In this document: piece by piece, positions 11,376 through 23,520 of the stretch
Layout of the letters: every line of letters begins with the position of its first letter
Position numbering within the stretch: the stretch's first letter is position 1
From: Epiperipatus broadwayi
Taxonomy: Eukaryota > Onychophora > Udeonychophora > Euonychophora > Peripatidae
Length of the DNA: 64,000 bases
Direction of reading: 5' to 3'
Assembly: GCA_028023455.1 (NCBI GenBank)
Contig: JAQFVV010000013.1
Span: 10,766,579 to 10,830,578 of the forward strand
Position numbers and translations under genes: made by a program
The notes under the pieces: model-generated
Told to the model about the DNA's origin: nothing
Seen by the model: only the letters and a program-made list of their open reading frames with translations
Databases searched by the model: none

Positions 11376-13769
11376 CAACTAGGTTAACCATGCTTTATCT
11401 TCACTATGCAACAACTGAAAAGTCTAGTGAATGCTACTTCCTTTTTTACTGTTTCTCTATGAATGGAGAAGTAATTGTTCTGCAGTGGGTTATTTCTTTT
11501 TAAGAAAGATATTTTAATTTGCTATTGATACTAACTTTAAAAAATACTTTTACAAAAATATGACCGACTAAAGTGCATTTAATGATACGGATATATATAT
11601 ATATTATTTTTTACTTTCGGTAATATATTAAATAATACATTTAAATATCATTGTGTATATTTGAGTCTTTTTAACTCAGCAAATTTATTTCAAGATTTTA
11701 CTTATACACTTACATTTTAACTGAAATTAAAATCGATTTGTTGTAATATCTTTTAGAATGATTCCATTAGACAATGAAGAACATCTGCAAAAATATCTGT
11801 AACTTGATTTATAAACTCACAATGATGCATTTTAATCAATAGATTACGGAGTGAACAAATTCTATACATCATTTATATATCCTATAATGACTTGTGAAAT
11901 GATTTTGAAATATATACTTGTTTGTGAGTGTACATTATATATATATAACTACATTTATTGCTTACACGTATGTATTATTAATTCTTAATAAAAGTTTTTT
12001 AATTTTTTATTTTTAAGAATAGAAAAAGAACTTACCTAGTGTTAGTGTTTGAATACAATTAATATTTTACAAATAACTTGAATTTACACAAAATTATCAC
12101 GCGCATGCAATACCTAAAATCTGATCATTTATGTATATGGGCTATATACAATCTATACTTATGCGTTTCACAGAGTGTGTAGACAGAATGTTTTTTAATA
12201 ATATTTCCTAGCAAAATATAAAAGACATTTTTTATTTCCTAGACTAGAGGATAAAAACAAAAAAAAGACACTTTAATAGAGCAAGCTATCTAAAGGAAGT
12301 ACACGATTCCGTTTTTTTTTCTTTAACGTATAAATAAATGTAATGAGTTACACTTTTGCGATAAAAAGTATATATTATAATTGTGTATTTGAAAAAATAT
12401 TTAGTACGCTCTTAAAACATTCGTTTTTAAAAATGTATTTGTTGACAAAGGTGTAACTTTATGTACTTTTCTTACGTAATACATTTATATGAAGTCTATT
12501 TCAATACTAATATTATATATAAATTTAATATTTGATATAAAACAATCATAGTAATAGATAATCCAATGCAGGACAAAACCCAAGAAAAGAGTCGGCTTGC
12601 GGAATTTTCAGGTGATAAAGGATTTTTTTTATCCTTGTTTTATTTTCTAATTAAGGTAACTAGATTTGAAGTGTATAATTTTAAATTAATATGACTAGTA
12701 TACGGTTTATAATAATAATAATAATAATAATAAAAAAACAACATAACACCATATGCAAAAACATATACATGTAATAAAGTAATTAACGATTATACTATAA
12801 AAATATGTGTAACCAAATAGATATCAAGTTTATATCACAACTATTCATCAGTGTAAAAGCATCAGACCATCCTGTCTAATTATGCATCCTTTCCTCACTA
12901 GATGAGCTAGAAACTTGAAACACTTGGAATTTAACACCCGTAATAGTTTAATTATTTATATATACGTGTGTAAATATAATCTGTTTGAATTTAAAGCTCA
13001 AGTTTATTTGCAATCAATTTTACTTCAATACTGTTCCTTTGAACACCCCCCCCCCCCGACACAAATTTGATACAATGTAAGAACATTTTTATTCATTTCT
13101 CTGTCACCATATAAAATATTAATTCACATATAGAGAGATGAGAGATTTATATAAATAATAATTAGTAGTTTTGAAGTAAAGCCTAGTTTTTACAATTTTC
13201 TTTAATTCTCACTTTTACTTTGCACTTCGTTACATCACCACTGCTGTGTATACAATCGTAATCATTTATTAAATTTATTTACGATTCTATTGTTTATATA
13301 TATATATTCAGGATATCTAGTTAATATATATTTTGTATTTTTATATGCCAGATAATGCATTTTAAAAAAAAAAAGAATGAATCCAAAGAAAATCGAAATA
13401 GAGACTTTTGCAAAATTAGCAGACGGCACTCAAATCGTAAAGAAGTAACACAGAGTTGATTTGCAAAGTTTCAAAAAAAAAAAAAAAACGCATCTCTATG
13501 TGATAAACTAGCTGCTGAATTTTATAGATATTAGTTGAAGTGATAAGTAACAAGAATATCGTTAATTGTAGAAAATCTTCCCCTTTTTTTGTGTTACTGA
13601 TCTCTTGAGCAATCTATACATTTATTCTATTTATTTAAATATGTTTAAATTAAGTAATATTTAAGAAATATAAATGATAAATAACATTTAGTAAGCTCTA
13701 GATATTTTCCAATCATGCACGCATGCCTTTTACTGATATTATGCTTTCAAAATGGCCTGTGTAGTTTAT
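11376..13769. other. AT-rich DNA, simple repeats only
   Basis: Holds an (ATA)n run at about 12707-12733 and a C12 homopolymer at 13046-13057. No gene, RNA or dispersed repeat was identified. Confidence 0.6.
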
Positions 13770-13845
13770 TAAAGTAGTAGAGCGTCCTCTGGAGCTGCTT
13801 ACTTTCCAGTGTTCAAATTTCTTATGATCTACCAAGCAGTGAAGT
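13770..13845 (+). repeat. Decayed dispersed repeat (TTACTTYCAGTGTTCAAA type)
   Basis: Contains CTTACTTTCCAGTGTTCAAA followed by TTCTTATGA, resembling blocks at 22728-22957, 51893-52012 and 58662-58750. The shared order is GTAGA or ATAGA, then a GAGCTC or GGAGTTC block, then TTACTTYYARTGTTCAAA, then TTnTATGAA. The family is unknown; a SINE body is plausible. Confidence 0.3.
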
Positions 13846-14054
13846 CATTTGATTTTCTATTTACTTAATAAAATTGAAATGCTATAATAAATTGTATAAA
13901 AACCGTGACAACATGTTATTTTATCTATGATTATCAAATATTATAGTTTGCAGACAGTGCTTTATTGTTGCGTTTTGTTTCAGTCAAAAAATCTAGTCTA
14001 TATATATATTTACTTGCATATATATGACACTTTCTATCTGACATGTTCTCTACC

Positions 14055-14130
14055 AGAATTCAAATTTGAATAAAACCTAGAATTTTTTAAGTAACTGAAA
14101 ATTTCTAACCAAGTTTAGTATCTCTTTTTA
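14055..14130 (+). repeat. Decayed SINE-like body
   Basis: GAATTCAAATTTGAATAAAA, then a CTAGAA block and a GTAACTGAAAATTT block, resembles the body after the B-box-like motif at 23449-23510. Low-confidence by-eye similarity. Confidence 0.25.
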
Positions 14131-14284
14131 GACACTAAGTTCAGTCAATTCAGATAGCCATCTATTATTAAGTGTAAATGAGGTTCTAATTACTTTTAGC
14201 TAAAGGGTAGTACAAAAAAGAAAAATCATAAAGCTTTATTAGTGGATAATTGGTTACTATAGTAATAATAGCTTTTCTTTTACT

Positions 14285-14420
14285 TTTCATCAGCAAAGAG
14301 ATAAACTATATTGCGAACACCTCACGCTTAAACAAACTGATGAAATATCAGCGATCTGTTGTCAAGACAATACTCCTATTAAACAGCAAATAGACTGTCT
14401 AATAATATAGCGCAGTATTA
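14285..14420 (+). other. Exon-like short segment, unproven
   Basis: A pyrimidine-rich stretch ending in TTTTCATCAG (acceptor-like) is followed by about 38 open codons with a hydrophilic composition, starting QRDKLYCEHLTLKQTDEISA and ending in TAG near 14409. Another frame is open over about 33 codons. No donor or partner exon was identified, and lengths are compatible with chance. Confidence 0.15.
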
Positions 14421-15134
14421 CAGTGTCGCCTTTACTAGAAATTGCTAATATTTTATTGGTTTGTTTAAGCATGAAGTTCGAGTTGATATAGTATATATAT
14501 CACATTATTTTTTAAAAATATATTAAATGATTGTTAAAGTAATTTTTGCTTACGAATATAAAAGATGTCGTCTTCGTTGCCGCAAGAAAAATAATAGTAG
14601 TAGTAGTAATTGGGCTATTTTCATATTAAAATATTTACAATCGAGACAACTATTGTATTTATTTTTTAATACCTCAGATTAAAAAAAAAGTGCTATATCT
14701 CGATTTTATAATACATATAAATAAAACAAAAATATCAGGATTTAAAAGATTAGATTCAAAGGTAGATACAAACTCCATTCATATTTATGCAAACAATCAA
14801 AACATAACAAGACAGTATTTTGCAAATGCTATTGTATATATAAATTTGATCTATTTTTTTTCATATACATAAAATTCTCAAAAAAATGGATCTTAAAAAA
14901 AGTCTGTCATAGTTATTATTATATTAAAATCTAAATTTTCAAAGTTAAGATTTTGACTGAAAATGAAAATTAAGAATTATTTTGCAACACTATATAAACT
15001 TATCTATGTCAATAGAAACATTTTTTCATTTCTTACTTAACCCTTAATCCCAATTTTTAAGGCATTTTGTTTAAAATTTTATTTTATAAATAATAAATAT
15101 TTATAAGCAAATTATTGATCTATATAACAATATG

Positions 15135-15170
15135 CAATGTATATATGCAGTATAAATATATATTGCATAT
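15135..15170 (+). repeat. 36-bp exact direct repeat, copy 1
   Basis: Identical to 15655-15690. It starts CAATGTATATATGCAG and ends in ATTGCATAT. The first copy with its flank can also fold on itself because ATATGCAAT precedes and ATTGCATAT ends it. It lies 11 bp left of the foldback element at 15182-15485. Confidence 0.95.
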
Positions 15171-15181
15171 AATAATATAGG

Positions 15182-15485
15182 GATTTGAACTCAGACTTTC
15201 AAGCACCTTTCAACTGTCCACACTATCTCATATCCCTGATACACATAATCACACACACATAGAAAAGATCAATAATCACCAATATACGTATTTCGTGCTA
15301 AACAAGCACTTATCAGTTGGTCCAGATTACCATCTCTTACACACATATATAATCAGTGCTCAGTTTATATTAAGATAGCAAATCTTCATACTTTATGATC
15401 TTTTCTACATGTGGGTGATCATATATATCAGTGATAAGAGATAGTGTGGATAGTTGAAAGGTGCTTGAAAGTCTGAGTTCAAATC
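15182..15485 (-). mobile_element. Foldback element, family A, with hammerhead core
   Basis: Arms 15182-15229 and 15438-15485 are reverse complements over 48 bp with one mismatch. Weaker pairing continues inward, around the blocks at 15261-15270 and 15405-15412. The apex contains the hammerhead-like core at 15279-15320 and a segment (15320-15400) shared with 57263-57345. On the minus strand the family ends in GAAAGTCTGAGTTCAAATC, which resembles a tRNA B box. Compared with the 57-kb copies, this one has gained an inverted copy of its own end in place of the distal half. Confidence 0.85.
15279..15320 (-). ncRNA. Hammerhead ribozyme-like core (probably inactive)
   Basis: Reading the minus strand: CCAA (stem I), then CTGATAA in place of CTGATGA, G, stem II TGCT/AGCA with loop TGTTT, C, GAAA, stem III ATA/TAT, A as cleavage-site base, then TTGG closing stem I. 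All three stems form. The conserved G8 is A here, which should abolish catalysis, while the G10.1-C11.1 pair is kept. Confidence 0.7.
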
Positions 15486-15654
15486 ATCTATATTTACAGT
15501 TAGGTTCCAGGTATATGAAGAGTGCCTTTATTTCAAATATTGCACATAATAATCTAAGATAAATTATTAACTTATATTTTTTAAAAATTATATTATTTAT
15601 GAAAAGCATGTTCTCCACGCATATAAACAAACTGTTAATCTATCTGATGTTAGT

Positions 15655-15690
15655 CAATGTATATATGCAGTATAAATATATATTGCATAT
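15655..15690 (+). repeat. 36-bp exact direct repeat, copy 2
   Basis: Exact copy of 15135-15170, 520 bases downstream in the same orientation. The pair brackets the foldback element but is too long for an ordinary target-site duplication. Confidence 0.95.
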
Positions 15691-15699
15691 TTAAGATGA

Positions 15700-18640
15700 A
15701 TTGGTAATTAATGTAAAACTAGGTATTGATATTAATACAATTATTTGAGTCTCTGCAGACGCTTTTTTTAATGATGCATTATAGATGACGACGAAGAACA
15801 ATTTTAAAAAGTAATGATAATTGCCCTAGTAACTATTGCATATATATATATTTTAAAGTATTTTTCTTATTGGAAGCTAACTTAATATTTATTATTATTA
15901 TTACTATTTTGCATATAGAATTTAATGGGGGGGGTGTCGTGATCCTCATCCGTGCAATTTAAAATATCTTAAGATTTCAGTAAAAATAAGGGCATATATG
16001 TATGTAAATATAAATTGGCTTAGAAATACTTAGAAATTAAATAAAATATTCATATAATGCAGATAGTGCACATTGGTTTTAAAGAATCCGTTTATAGAAA
16101 AGAAATCTAAATGACATTAATTTAATAAAAGCAATTATCTTGCATGGTTAATACAAGAATAGAATGGCGGATTTTGGAGCTCAAGAATCGTGGAATGTGG
16201 CTCCAACTTAGTTCCTACCGCTGCCCGAACACGTGACTTTCTGTCAATAAATTATTTGATTATTATTTTACAATTAAAGAAATTAATAAAAATAAAATAA
16301 GTAATACAAAAAACAACGGACATAAAATTTTGAATCTTAAAGGGTTTTTTTTAGTAAAAATTTTATTTTATTTTTTTCATTTAAGTCATTACTATCAGTA
16401 CTTGATTCAAAATCAGATTTTTAATCAATTCTCTGCCATGCTATAAGTTGTTTGTGCTAGTAGTTAGAATGTGAATTTAAAAGAGGAATGTTTGCAAGAA
16501 TTTAAGCCAAAAAGTAAAAAGAAAAATGAGATAAATAACTCTTTAAATAAAATAAATAACTAAATCATTTATTGCTTGGCTTTTAAAAAAAGGTCAAGTA
16601 TGGAAGTGAAAAGGCTGAACCCTGATTATGTACTTTAAACATCAGAATCTGCCAGTTTACCACTATAACATTTTATGCTGGCAATAGTTAAATGAATGGG
16701 ACTAACTGCTAGGCTCAACCTCCAATTTTGATGTTTGAACATCAGCTAAATTTCAAAACAAATTTTCTCCAGGTCTTCAATAATGTCTTTCCTATATTAC
16801 ATTTTCACTTTTTTTTTTTTAAAATTTATTGATGCAGTTTGTCAGATGAGTGCCAAACAATGATGATCACATAAAATCATTTGATCATAAAACCCATTAC
16901 TTAGTTTGTTCTGACTTAGGCAAAACAACATATAAATTATTAAATATATATAACATTACCTTCCAAATGATATCCACATTACTTTTAGTTCTAAGAAGTG
17001 TAATCAAATCTTTTTTTTCCAATTGTTACTTAATTTTCAAAATTTCATTATGATTAAGTCAAATAATTAGCATATTTGCATATCATTAAACGTAGTAGCA
17101 AGCTATGATTATGAAGGCAAGATCCTCTGAAAGCGCTCAGCTACTTTGTTTTTAGTTATCTATTTTATATTAATAGCTTTTGGGAACAGTTGCGCCGCAC
17201 ACGCACACATGCTAAAATTTCATTATAGAAAAATTACCGAAAAATCTTAGAATAAAAATTTCCACAGAACTTATTATGCAACAGTAATTATAGGAACAAA
17301 GATGGAAGCACTGTTAATAAATAAATGTTACAATTCTCTATATATTAAAAAATGAAAAATAGACAATGTCTGCAGTTATTATTTTACAAGCACATAGAGA
17401 AAAAATCTTTTACTCTATGTAAATCATCAGAGTTTGACAAATTCTATAAAAATAAACTGCTGACACAGTACAATAATATATTTATATGCTAAAGCAATAT
17501 ATTCCACTGATGGTATACAGTAAAAGAATTCTGAATAATTATGATGAAATATTCATAAAATTAAAAAGTAAGTAGAACTTGCACACGCACGTATGGGTTA
17601 TGTAGTATTATTTAACACATACACACAGACAAACACAAACATATACATATATATTACAATTTCAATTACAAATATTAAAATTACATCTTGTAGAACATTT
17701 ACCTTTTTAAAACATCTTTACTCATAATTTCAAAAATGTATGGTAGAATGGAAATTCTGAGGTATATATATGATACATAATCTTATTGTATCCTTCAAAT
17801 CTGGCTTAAAACGTTGACAAATTTTTTAGATAGTTTAGAATTTCTAAGATATTTTTATTTATTTATTAGATAGCCAGATAATAGCCAATCTAATTAATTC
17901 TTATTTTTAGGTAATAGGTTACATGAGAAGGGGAAGAGGCATAAAATCGTAGTGAGCAATGACTTCTTATTTACTGTAATATATGTGTGTGGGGGTATAA
18001 TTAATATAATAATTATACTGCAAAAAAGTTGATGACTAGATAGTAAACTATATCATTATATAAAAAAAAAGTGCCAACTACCACCATGGTACTATACAAA
18101 AGAATACAGCACATCCCTGGTGATAAAACATTTTAATTAGAATATTAAAAATCATTCTATCTACGTAAATGACTATCCAATTATAGAACAAAATGTTAAT
18201 ATTATAGTATTTGTAAACAACTTTCTTTATGCTGATACGAGTGACTATCTAATTAAATATTTTTGTACAGTTTGATTAGCTATTTTAATTACTTATGTCT
18301 AAGAAAATATATATATATAGCTTGGATATATTACATATATCTAAAAGTATATTTTATAAATTATATGTGAAAACACACTAGATAGCTAAAAAGATAATAT
18401 TACCTTTTAATAGTCTGCTACAGTTTTCCAAATAAAATCAATGAAGTAGAAGACATTTCTCACCAAGTTTGTCAATTGCTGGGTAATAAAGTTTTTAATA
18501 TTTTTTTTGTCTTTATTCTACTCTCTAACTAAGAATATTTATGTATTCATTTATTATCTGAAGATAATTTGTATTGGCTACGGCATAGCTAGTCAGAAAA
18601 GAAAAACCCCAAGCCTGTTTGGAATATAAAAAAATTTAAA
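15700..18640. other. AT-rich DNA, no gene seen
   Basis: Contains a G8 tract at 15927-15934 and a less AT-rich patch at 16160-16250 with a CACGTG and a TTGGAGC/GCTCCAA inverted pair. No gene or classified repeat was supported. Confidence 0.55.
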
Positions 18641-18654
18641 GTTTATCCAGCTTG

Positions 18655-18720
18655 AATTCAAATTCCTCAAAATCATGAGCATGGCAGGTAGATATGATAG
18701 CAACTGTACCACAAGAATCT
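18655..18720 (-). mobile_element. Possible tRNA-derived SINE head
   Basis: Minus strand reads TGGTACAGTTGCTATC (A-box-like, about 18693-18708) and, about 30 nt later, GAATTTGAATTCAAGC (B-box-like, 18653-18668), similar to the pair at 23412-23460. No target-site duplication was found. Confidence 0.3.
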
Positions 18721-19525
18721 TTAAATAAATATAAACTAATTTTCAAACATAAACAGATCATTCTCTAGTAAGATAGATAAAAATTATAAGGATCTAAAGA
18801 AAATATTAAAGTTTATCATGGAAGTTCACATATTCAGTGTTTGAAAAAATATGTTAAGAAAATGGAAAGCTTTGGTGGATTCCTATTAATTAAGATCAAG
18901 TGTTATTATTTTGTTATAATGGTGTTCTCACATATCCTCTTCAGTAATTAATTATTCTTATTTTATATACCAATTCTTCTTATTATTTTTTTCATTCAAA
19001 CAGTATTTTTCCAAAATCTTCCAAACGTTTTTCTCTTCTCTTTCTAATATTTAAGTTTCGGCATCATTGCAGATAAACATTTTCCAAGATCCTTTCTTAA
19101 TTCTAAATTTAATAGTTCTCAAAATAATCTTATTTTTAATGTCACATATATTTATGTGTGCATACTTGTATCTGTATATATCAAATTTTCTACGTGATGG
19201 GATGTGGATAGCAGTGGTCATCAATGCTGATAGATTGCCATTTTTTTTTTGTCTTTTCCAACACAATTTGTTTTTAATCTCAATAGTTAAATCGGCAGCA
19301 AAAATTTTAAAGAATCTTTTTCCTTGCATATATATATAATTTTATCATTTATTTAAAAATGATTATGAATAGTGGTAAAGAAATAAATACAATCTTACTA
19401 TTGATCAAGTATTATCTTTTTCATTTAGTGATATCTAATTACAATAACTTGCATTTGAGCTGGAAGTGTAGCAAATAATACATATATATATATATATATA
19501 AAGCTCAGAAATGAAAAATCGATTT

Positions 19526-19673
<148 letters not shown>

Positions 19674-19674
19674 G

Positions 19675-21119
19675 CTTTTATATACAATTTGTCATATAAA
19701 ACTGATCTTGTGAATAAAATAAAGATACCCTCTAAGAGTTGGAAAAAAAATTCAAATACCAGGTATTTAAAATTTGTATTTTTATATATCGTAATTTTAA
19801 TTACAATCGCTTTAAATAAGTATATGAATGTATATATATTTCTGTTTATATTTTAAATACATTTGAGTGAGTAATTACTTGAAAGTTTTGTTTGATAATT
19901 CTATAAATTGTCTTTCTTTTTTTTTTTCATTTTATCTCTAGTTTATTCTCGTAACTGGTTGCTTTTGTGAAATTGTATTTTTTATAAGTTCTCGTTTTAT
20001 AACGAATAAACACAGCGAATACCTGAAATCTTCTCTTAGAATATCAACACGCTTCGCTCTATTTATAAATTAAGTCGACTATTTTAAAATCGTCAACTTC
20101 CAAAAAGATTTCATTTCTTTAACCTATTTTTCTTTAAATTAAAAAAAAAAAAGTATATATTTAGTAAGTGAAAAATATATTACTATATATATATATATGT
20201 ACTTCTGAAGTAATACTCAGATCAAATATTAAATAAGCTTTTTTTAAAAAAAATACATTGGATAAGCAATTGTTTTAAGTTATTTATAAATTTGCAATAT
20301 TCTATCTAAAAATAACGTAGGAAAAAAAAACAAATGTCGGAGATGAGTTTAAAAAAGTGCTAAAAATGTAATTCTAATCAACTTTTTATATTTGAGTCAT
20401 ATAGGAATTCTTTTTTCTAAACAAGAAAAAAAAAGGAGAGAGATCTCAATCATTTTTAAACTTATAACTTCATTAGAATTAAACACCAATAAAAATGTCC
20501 TTAAAAAAACACGATTTAATCTAATAATGTTTTAGATAATAGTAAAAAAATACTGCATAACTAAAAAATAAATTCAAATAATATACAATAATTATAATTA
20601 TCCTTTCTTTTCTCAATATGTATTTGTTCACACTTTATATATATACACATATGTTCCGAAATAAACACATAAATGCATTATAAGCATGCACATAAATTTA
20701 TTTTGTGGTAACTTATTTTTAAAGTACATATGCATAAACATTCATCTATACATGCAAATATATACAAATGCATACATCTATATTAATTGCAAAATTTTAA
20801 GTAATCATTGTAAACACAAATATAAGCATTGTATATATTAATTTATAATAATTATAATTTTACCATCCCCATTTTATTATTGATTTTAGACAATAATCGC
20901 AGTACAACATATATATTAATACATTAATCTATAGAAGACAGATTATAAGTAGAAATGACACATGGAGAAATCTTAAGCCATCAATAGGCTGATGATACAT
21001 ATATATATATATTCACGCGCACACATATTTTCTATGTAAAAGTGCAAATAATTTACTCTTATTAAATGATTTTAAAGGATAAAGTTATCTTTTTTCAAAA
21101 AAATTAAAAATGAAGCAAA
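19675..21119. other. AT-rich DNA, no gene seen
   Basis: Simple A/T runs and short TA tracts. Nothing supported. Confidence 0.6.
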
Positions 21120-21540
21120 ATGAGAAAAGATAAAGAAAACAAACCTTTTTTGGTTCTAGTTGGTCTGCATCAATCCTGGTATAATAAGCTCCATAGTTTG
21201 CCGACTCTTTGCTAGTCAATTGACGCTATGCAAAAATTACTCTATAAACATCTATAGTTCGCACATCAATCCGTCAACCTCGATTAAAATGAAAATTTAA
21301 ATTTGTATGCATTGCATGTGTTAATTGCCAAAATTAGCGCTATCTAATAGGTAAGTTAAAACTTAAGATATTCCAAAGAATCGGGGAATTAAATAAATCC
21401 TTAATATCATTCACAGTGAGGGTACATAAAAAATGAAACAAAAAAGAAAAGAAAGAAAAAAAGTTATTTGCTTTATATACCAAGACAAAATCTTACAAAG
21501 TTTTAGGAGACCATTGCAGTCTTTACTATCAATAACTGAG

Positions 21541-21860
21541 CTAGGTCCAAAGCCTTTCCCGCCTACGTCAGCTAACGCAACGAGGCCCAAATTGTGACAG
21601 AAGCCGCCAGGTCGGCGTGCGCATCCCTGATGCAGGGATGCGCTGGTTGTTAGAAGAACAAGCGCTGATAACCATTTTTATCCTTGCTGCGATTATTCGC
21701 ACGCGTAGCCATGTGATGCACTTCCCGATCATCTAGATTATTTGATTGCCCAGAAAGCCGCAAACATTTTCCGGAACACATGAAATAAAAAAAGAGTTAT
21801 TCACACTTTGAGTAACAACGAAGATGCCGAAGCCACGCTCTAAATTATAATCGGATCGCA
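21541..21860. promoter_or_regulatory. CpG-rich island, candidate promoter
   Basis: 21541-21660 counts at about 57% G+C, against roughly 25% for the window, and the island carries well over 15 CpGs in about 300 bp where CpG is otherwise rare. It includes CCTACGTCAGC (CRE-like), CACGCGTAG and GTCGGCGTGCGC. A TATA-like TTTATATA sits at about 21472 on the + side, and a consensus donor AGGTAAGT lies at about 21349-21356 (+), so direction is undetermined. It could be an unmethylated promoter or first exon of a gene lying mostly outside the window, an enhancer, or inserted foreign DNA. Open frames inside are GC-driven shadows. Confidence 0.5.
21619..21643. other. 11-bp GC-rich hairpin in the CpG island
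   Basis: GCGCATCCCTG (21619-21629), loop ATG, CAGGGATGCGC (21633-21643): a perfect 11-bp stem with a 3-nt loop. No T-run follows, so it is not an obvious terminator. It may be a protein-binding palindrome. Confidence 0.8.
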
Positions 21861-21869
21861 TTTCCCATT

Positions 21870-22725
21870 ATTCTTAAATTGCAGATAATTATTAAGTTTC
21901 CTGTCTATTCTTTTTATTATTTTTTCATATAAAAATTTCAATTACGATTATCAATATACATATAAAACAATCTCGCACCTATTAATAATAATAATTATTA
22001 TATCAATATATATTTTAAAAAAATATTGTAGGTATCTACAGTAATTTAAATGCATTCTTTTTCTCAGCATAAAAAAATAAATCTCATTTTTAGAAGGTAA
22101 AAAAGCCATTCTTTTTTTTTTTACGTAAAAATGTCAAATTTTCTGTTTCAATAGTTTAAATTATTTTATTAATCTGTTTTAAAGTATTAACCTATTAAAA
22201 ATTATTAATAATATTTTATTATTTATTTTAAACAACAATATGAAAATAGAATGAAACAAAATTCAAAAATAGCAACGCAAAGAGGGGGAGGGCGACTTAA
22301 ATTAACTTTGAAAACACAACAGTTAGCAAGGGAAACTAACAAGTGGCTACTGGATTCAGTTATACACGAGCATTTGATTGAAGTTCAAATGTGAAAATCC
22401 ATCACAAATAGTCATCTGCTAGGCCAAGATTTGTCCAAGATCCCTTTATAGGAGAACAGAGAAATGTAAGTTACTATCTGCAAAGCTAATCAACTTGCAG
22501 TGTTTTTCTTCCTTGGGTTAGCCTCGAGCAAAGAACGGCTAGAAAATCATTTACTTAAAGCAAAAAAAAAAAAAGCTCCGTCAGAAATTTTAATTATTGG
22601 GAAAAAATTCCACACAATTTGAAATTGTTTATTATAGGTATAACAAATTTCTACAGTGCATATAAATAACTAAATTTAAATTGTTTTTTTTTTTTGTTTG
22701 TATCAGGTAATGAGATGGTTAGCTT
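21870..22725. other. Mixed AT-rich DNA, no gene seen
   Basis: 22260-22560 is somewhat less AT-rich, with GAGGGGGAGGGCG and a donor-like AATGTAAGT near 22464. No exon could be supported. Confidence 0.5.
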
Positions 22726-22727
22726 CA

Positions 22728-22957
22728 TTGCAGCAATAGAGTAGAAAATTCTGTAGCTCAAGATTCATAGATCATAACGCAGTCTGTTACTTCTTGTGTT
22801 CATACTTTCTAAGTAATAAAACCATTTGATTATTTTTGCTCTTCCTGATTTAATACAGTAGTAAAATAGAAACATCTGGAGTTCAATGATTATGGCCCAA
22901 TCTGTTACTTCCAATGCTCAAACATTTTGTGAATTTCTGAACATGCCAGAAAGATAA
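22728..22957 (+). repeat. Two tandem decayed repeat copies
   Basis: 22735-22825 and 22862-22957 share, in order, a TAGAA block, a CTGTAGCTCAA or CTGGAGTTCAA block, CAGTCTGTTACTT or CAATCTGTTACTTCC, and TGTTCATAC or TGCTCAAAC. The same family appears at 13770, 51893 and 58662. It may be a SINE body; no tRNA head or duplication was found. Confidence 0.4.
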
Positions 22958-23407
22958 TTGACTATAATGCATATAGAGTTAACAATCGCAAGAATGTGTC
23001 ATCAATGAGCCTAAAAATGAAATAGATGATCGGTTGGTCATTGTGAGAAAATGCCATCCATATGAATACCAGGAGTTGGCTTAAAAGCACTTAATATATA
23101 TATATATATATATATTTACAAAGAATTGAATACAATGGTGGATTTACATTTGACTTACTGCTCTCTTGGATTGAAATTCACAATAGATGAAAATTTTTTT
23201 TAGGTAATTGAATAATTCTCAAATAAAATTATTTTTGAAGAGTCGCAGATACTTAGGCAAACTAGCTAGCTATTTATAAGAAATGGTATTTTTACACCAA
23301 ATAACAACATTGCCTTTCCTTTGAAATGAATCTGAATCATTGATAAAGAGATAGCTAATATGAAAGATGAAGTGTTTCTATTTCTGAGATCTAGGCTGAG
23401 CAAAAAA

Positions 23408-23520
23408 GCCTCATGGTATAATGCTTAGCACTTGTGGAGTTATTTGAAATTTGAATTCAAGGTAAAGCTTAGAAAAATTTCCAGGTAACTTAAAATTTTC
23501 AAGCAAGGTTAAGATATTTT
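23408..23520 (+). mobile_element. Possible tRNA-derived SINE
   Basis: CATGGTATAATGCTTAGCAC (23412) resembles an A box and GAAATTTGAATTCAAGG (23445) a B box. The following GTAAAGCTTAGAAAAATTTC and GTAACTTAAAATTTTC blocks resemble 14060-14110. Tentative. Confidence 0.35.

Noticed and set aside
21544-21736. About 64 open codons through the CpG island
   Set aside because: No start codon near the beginning and high GC reduces stops, so openness is uninformative.
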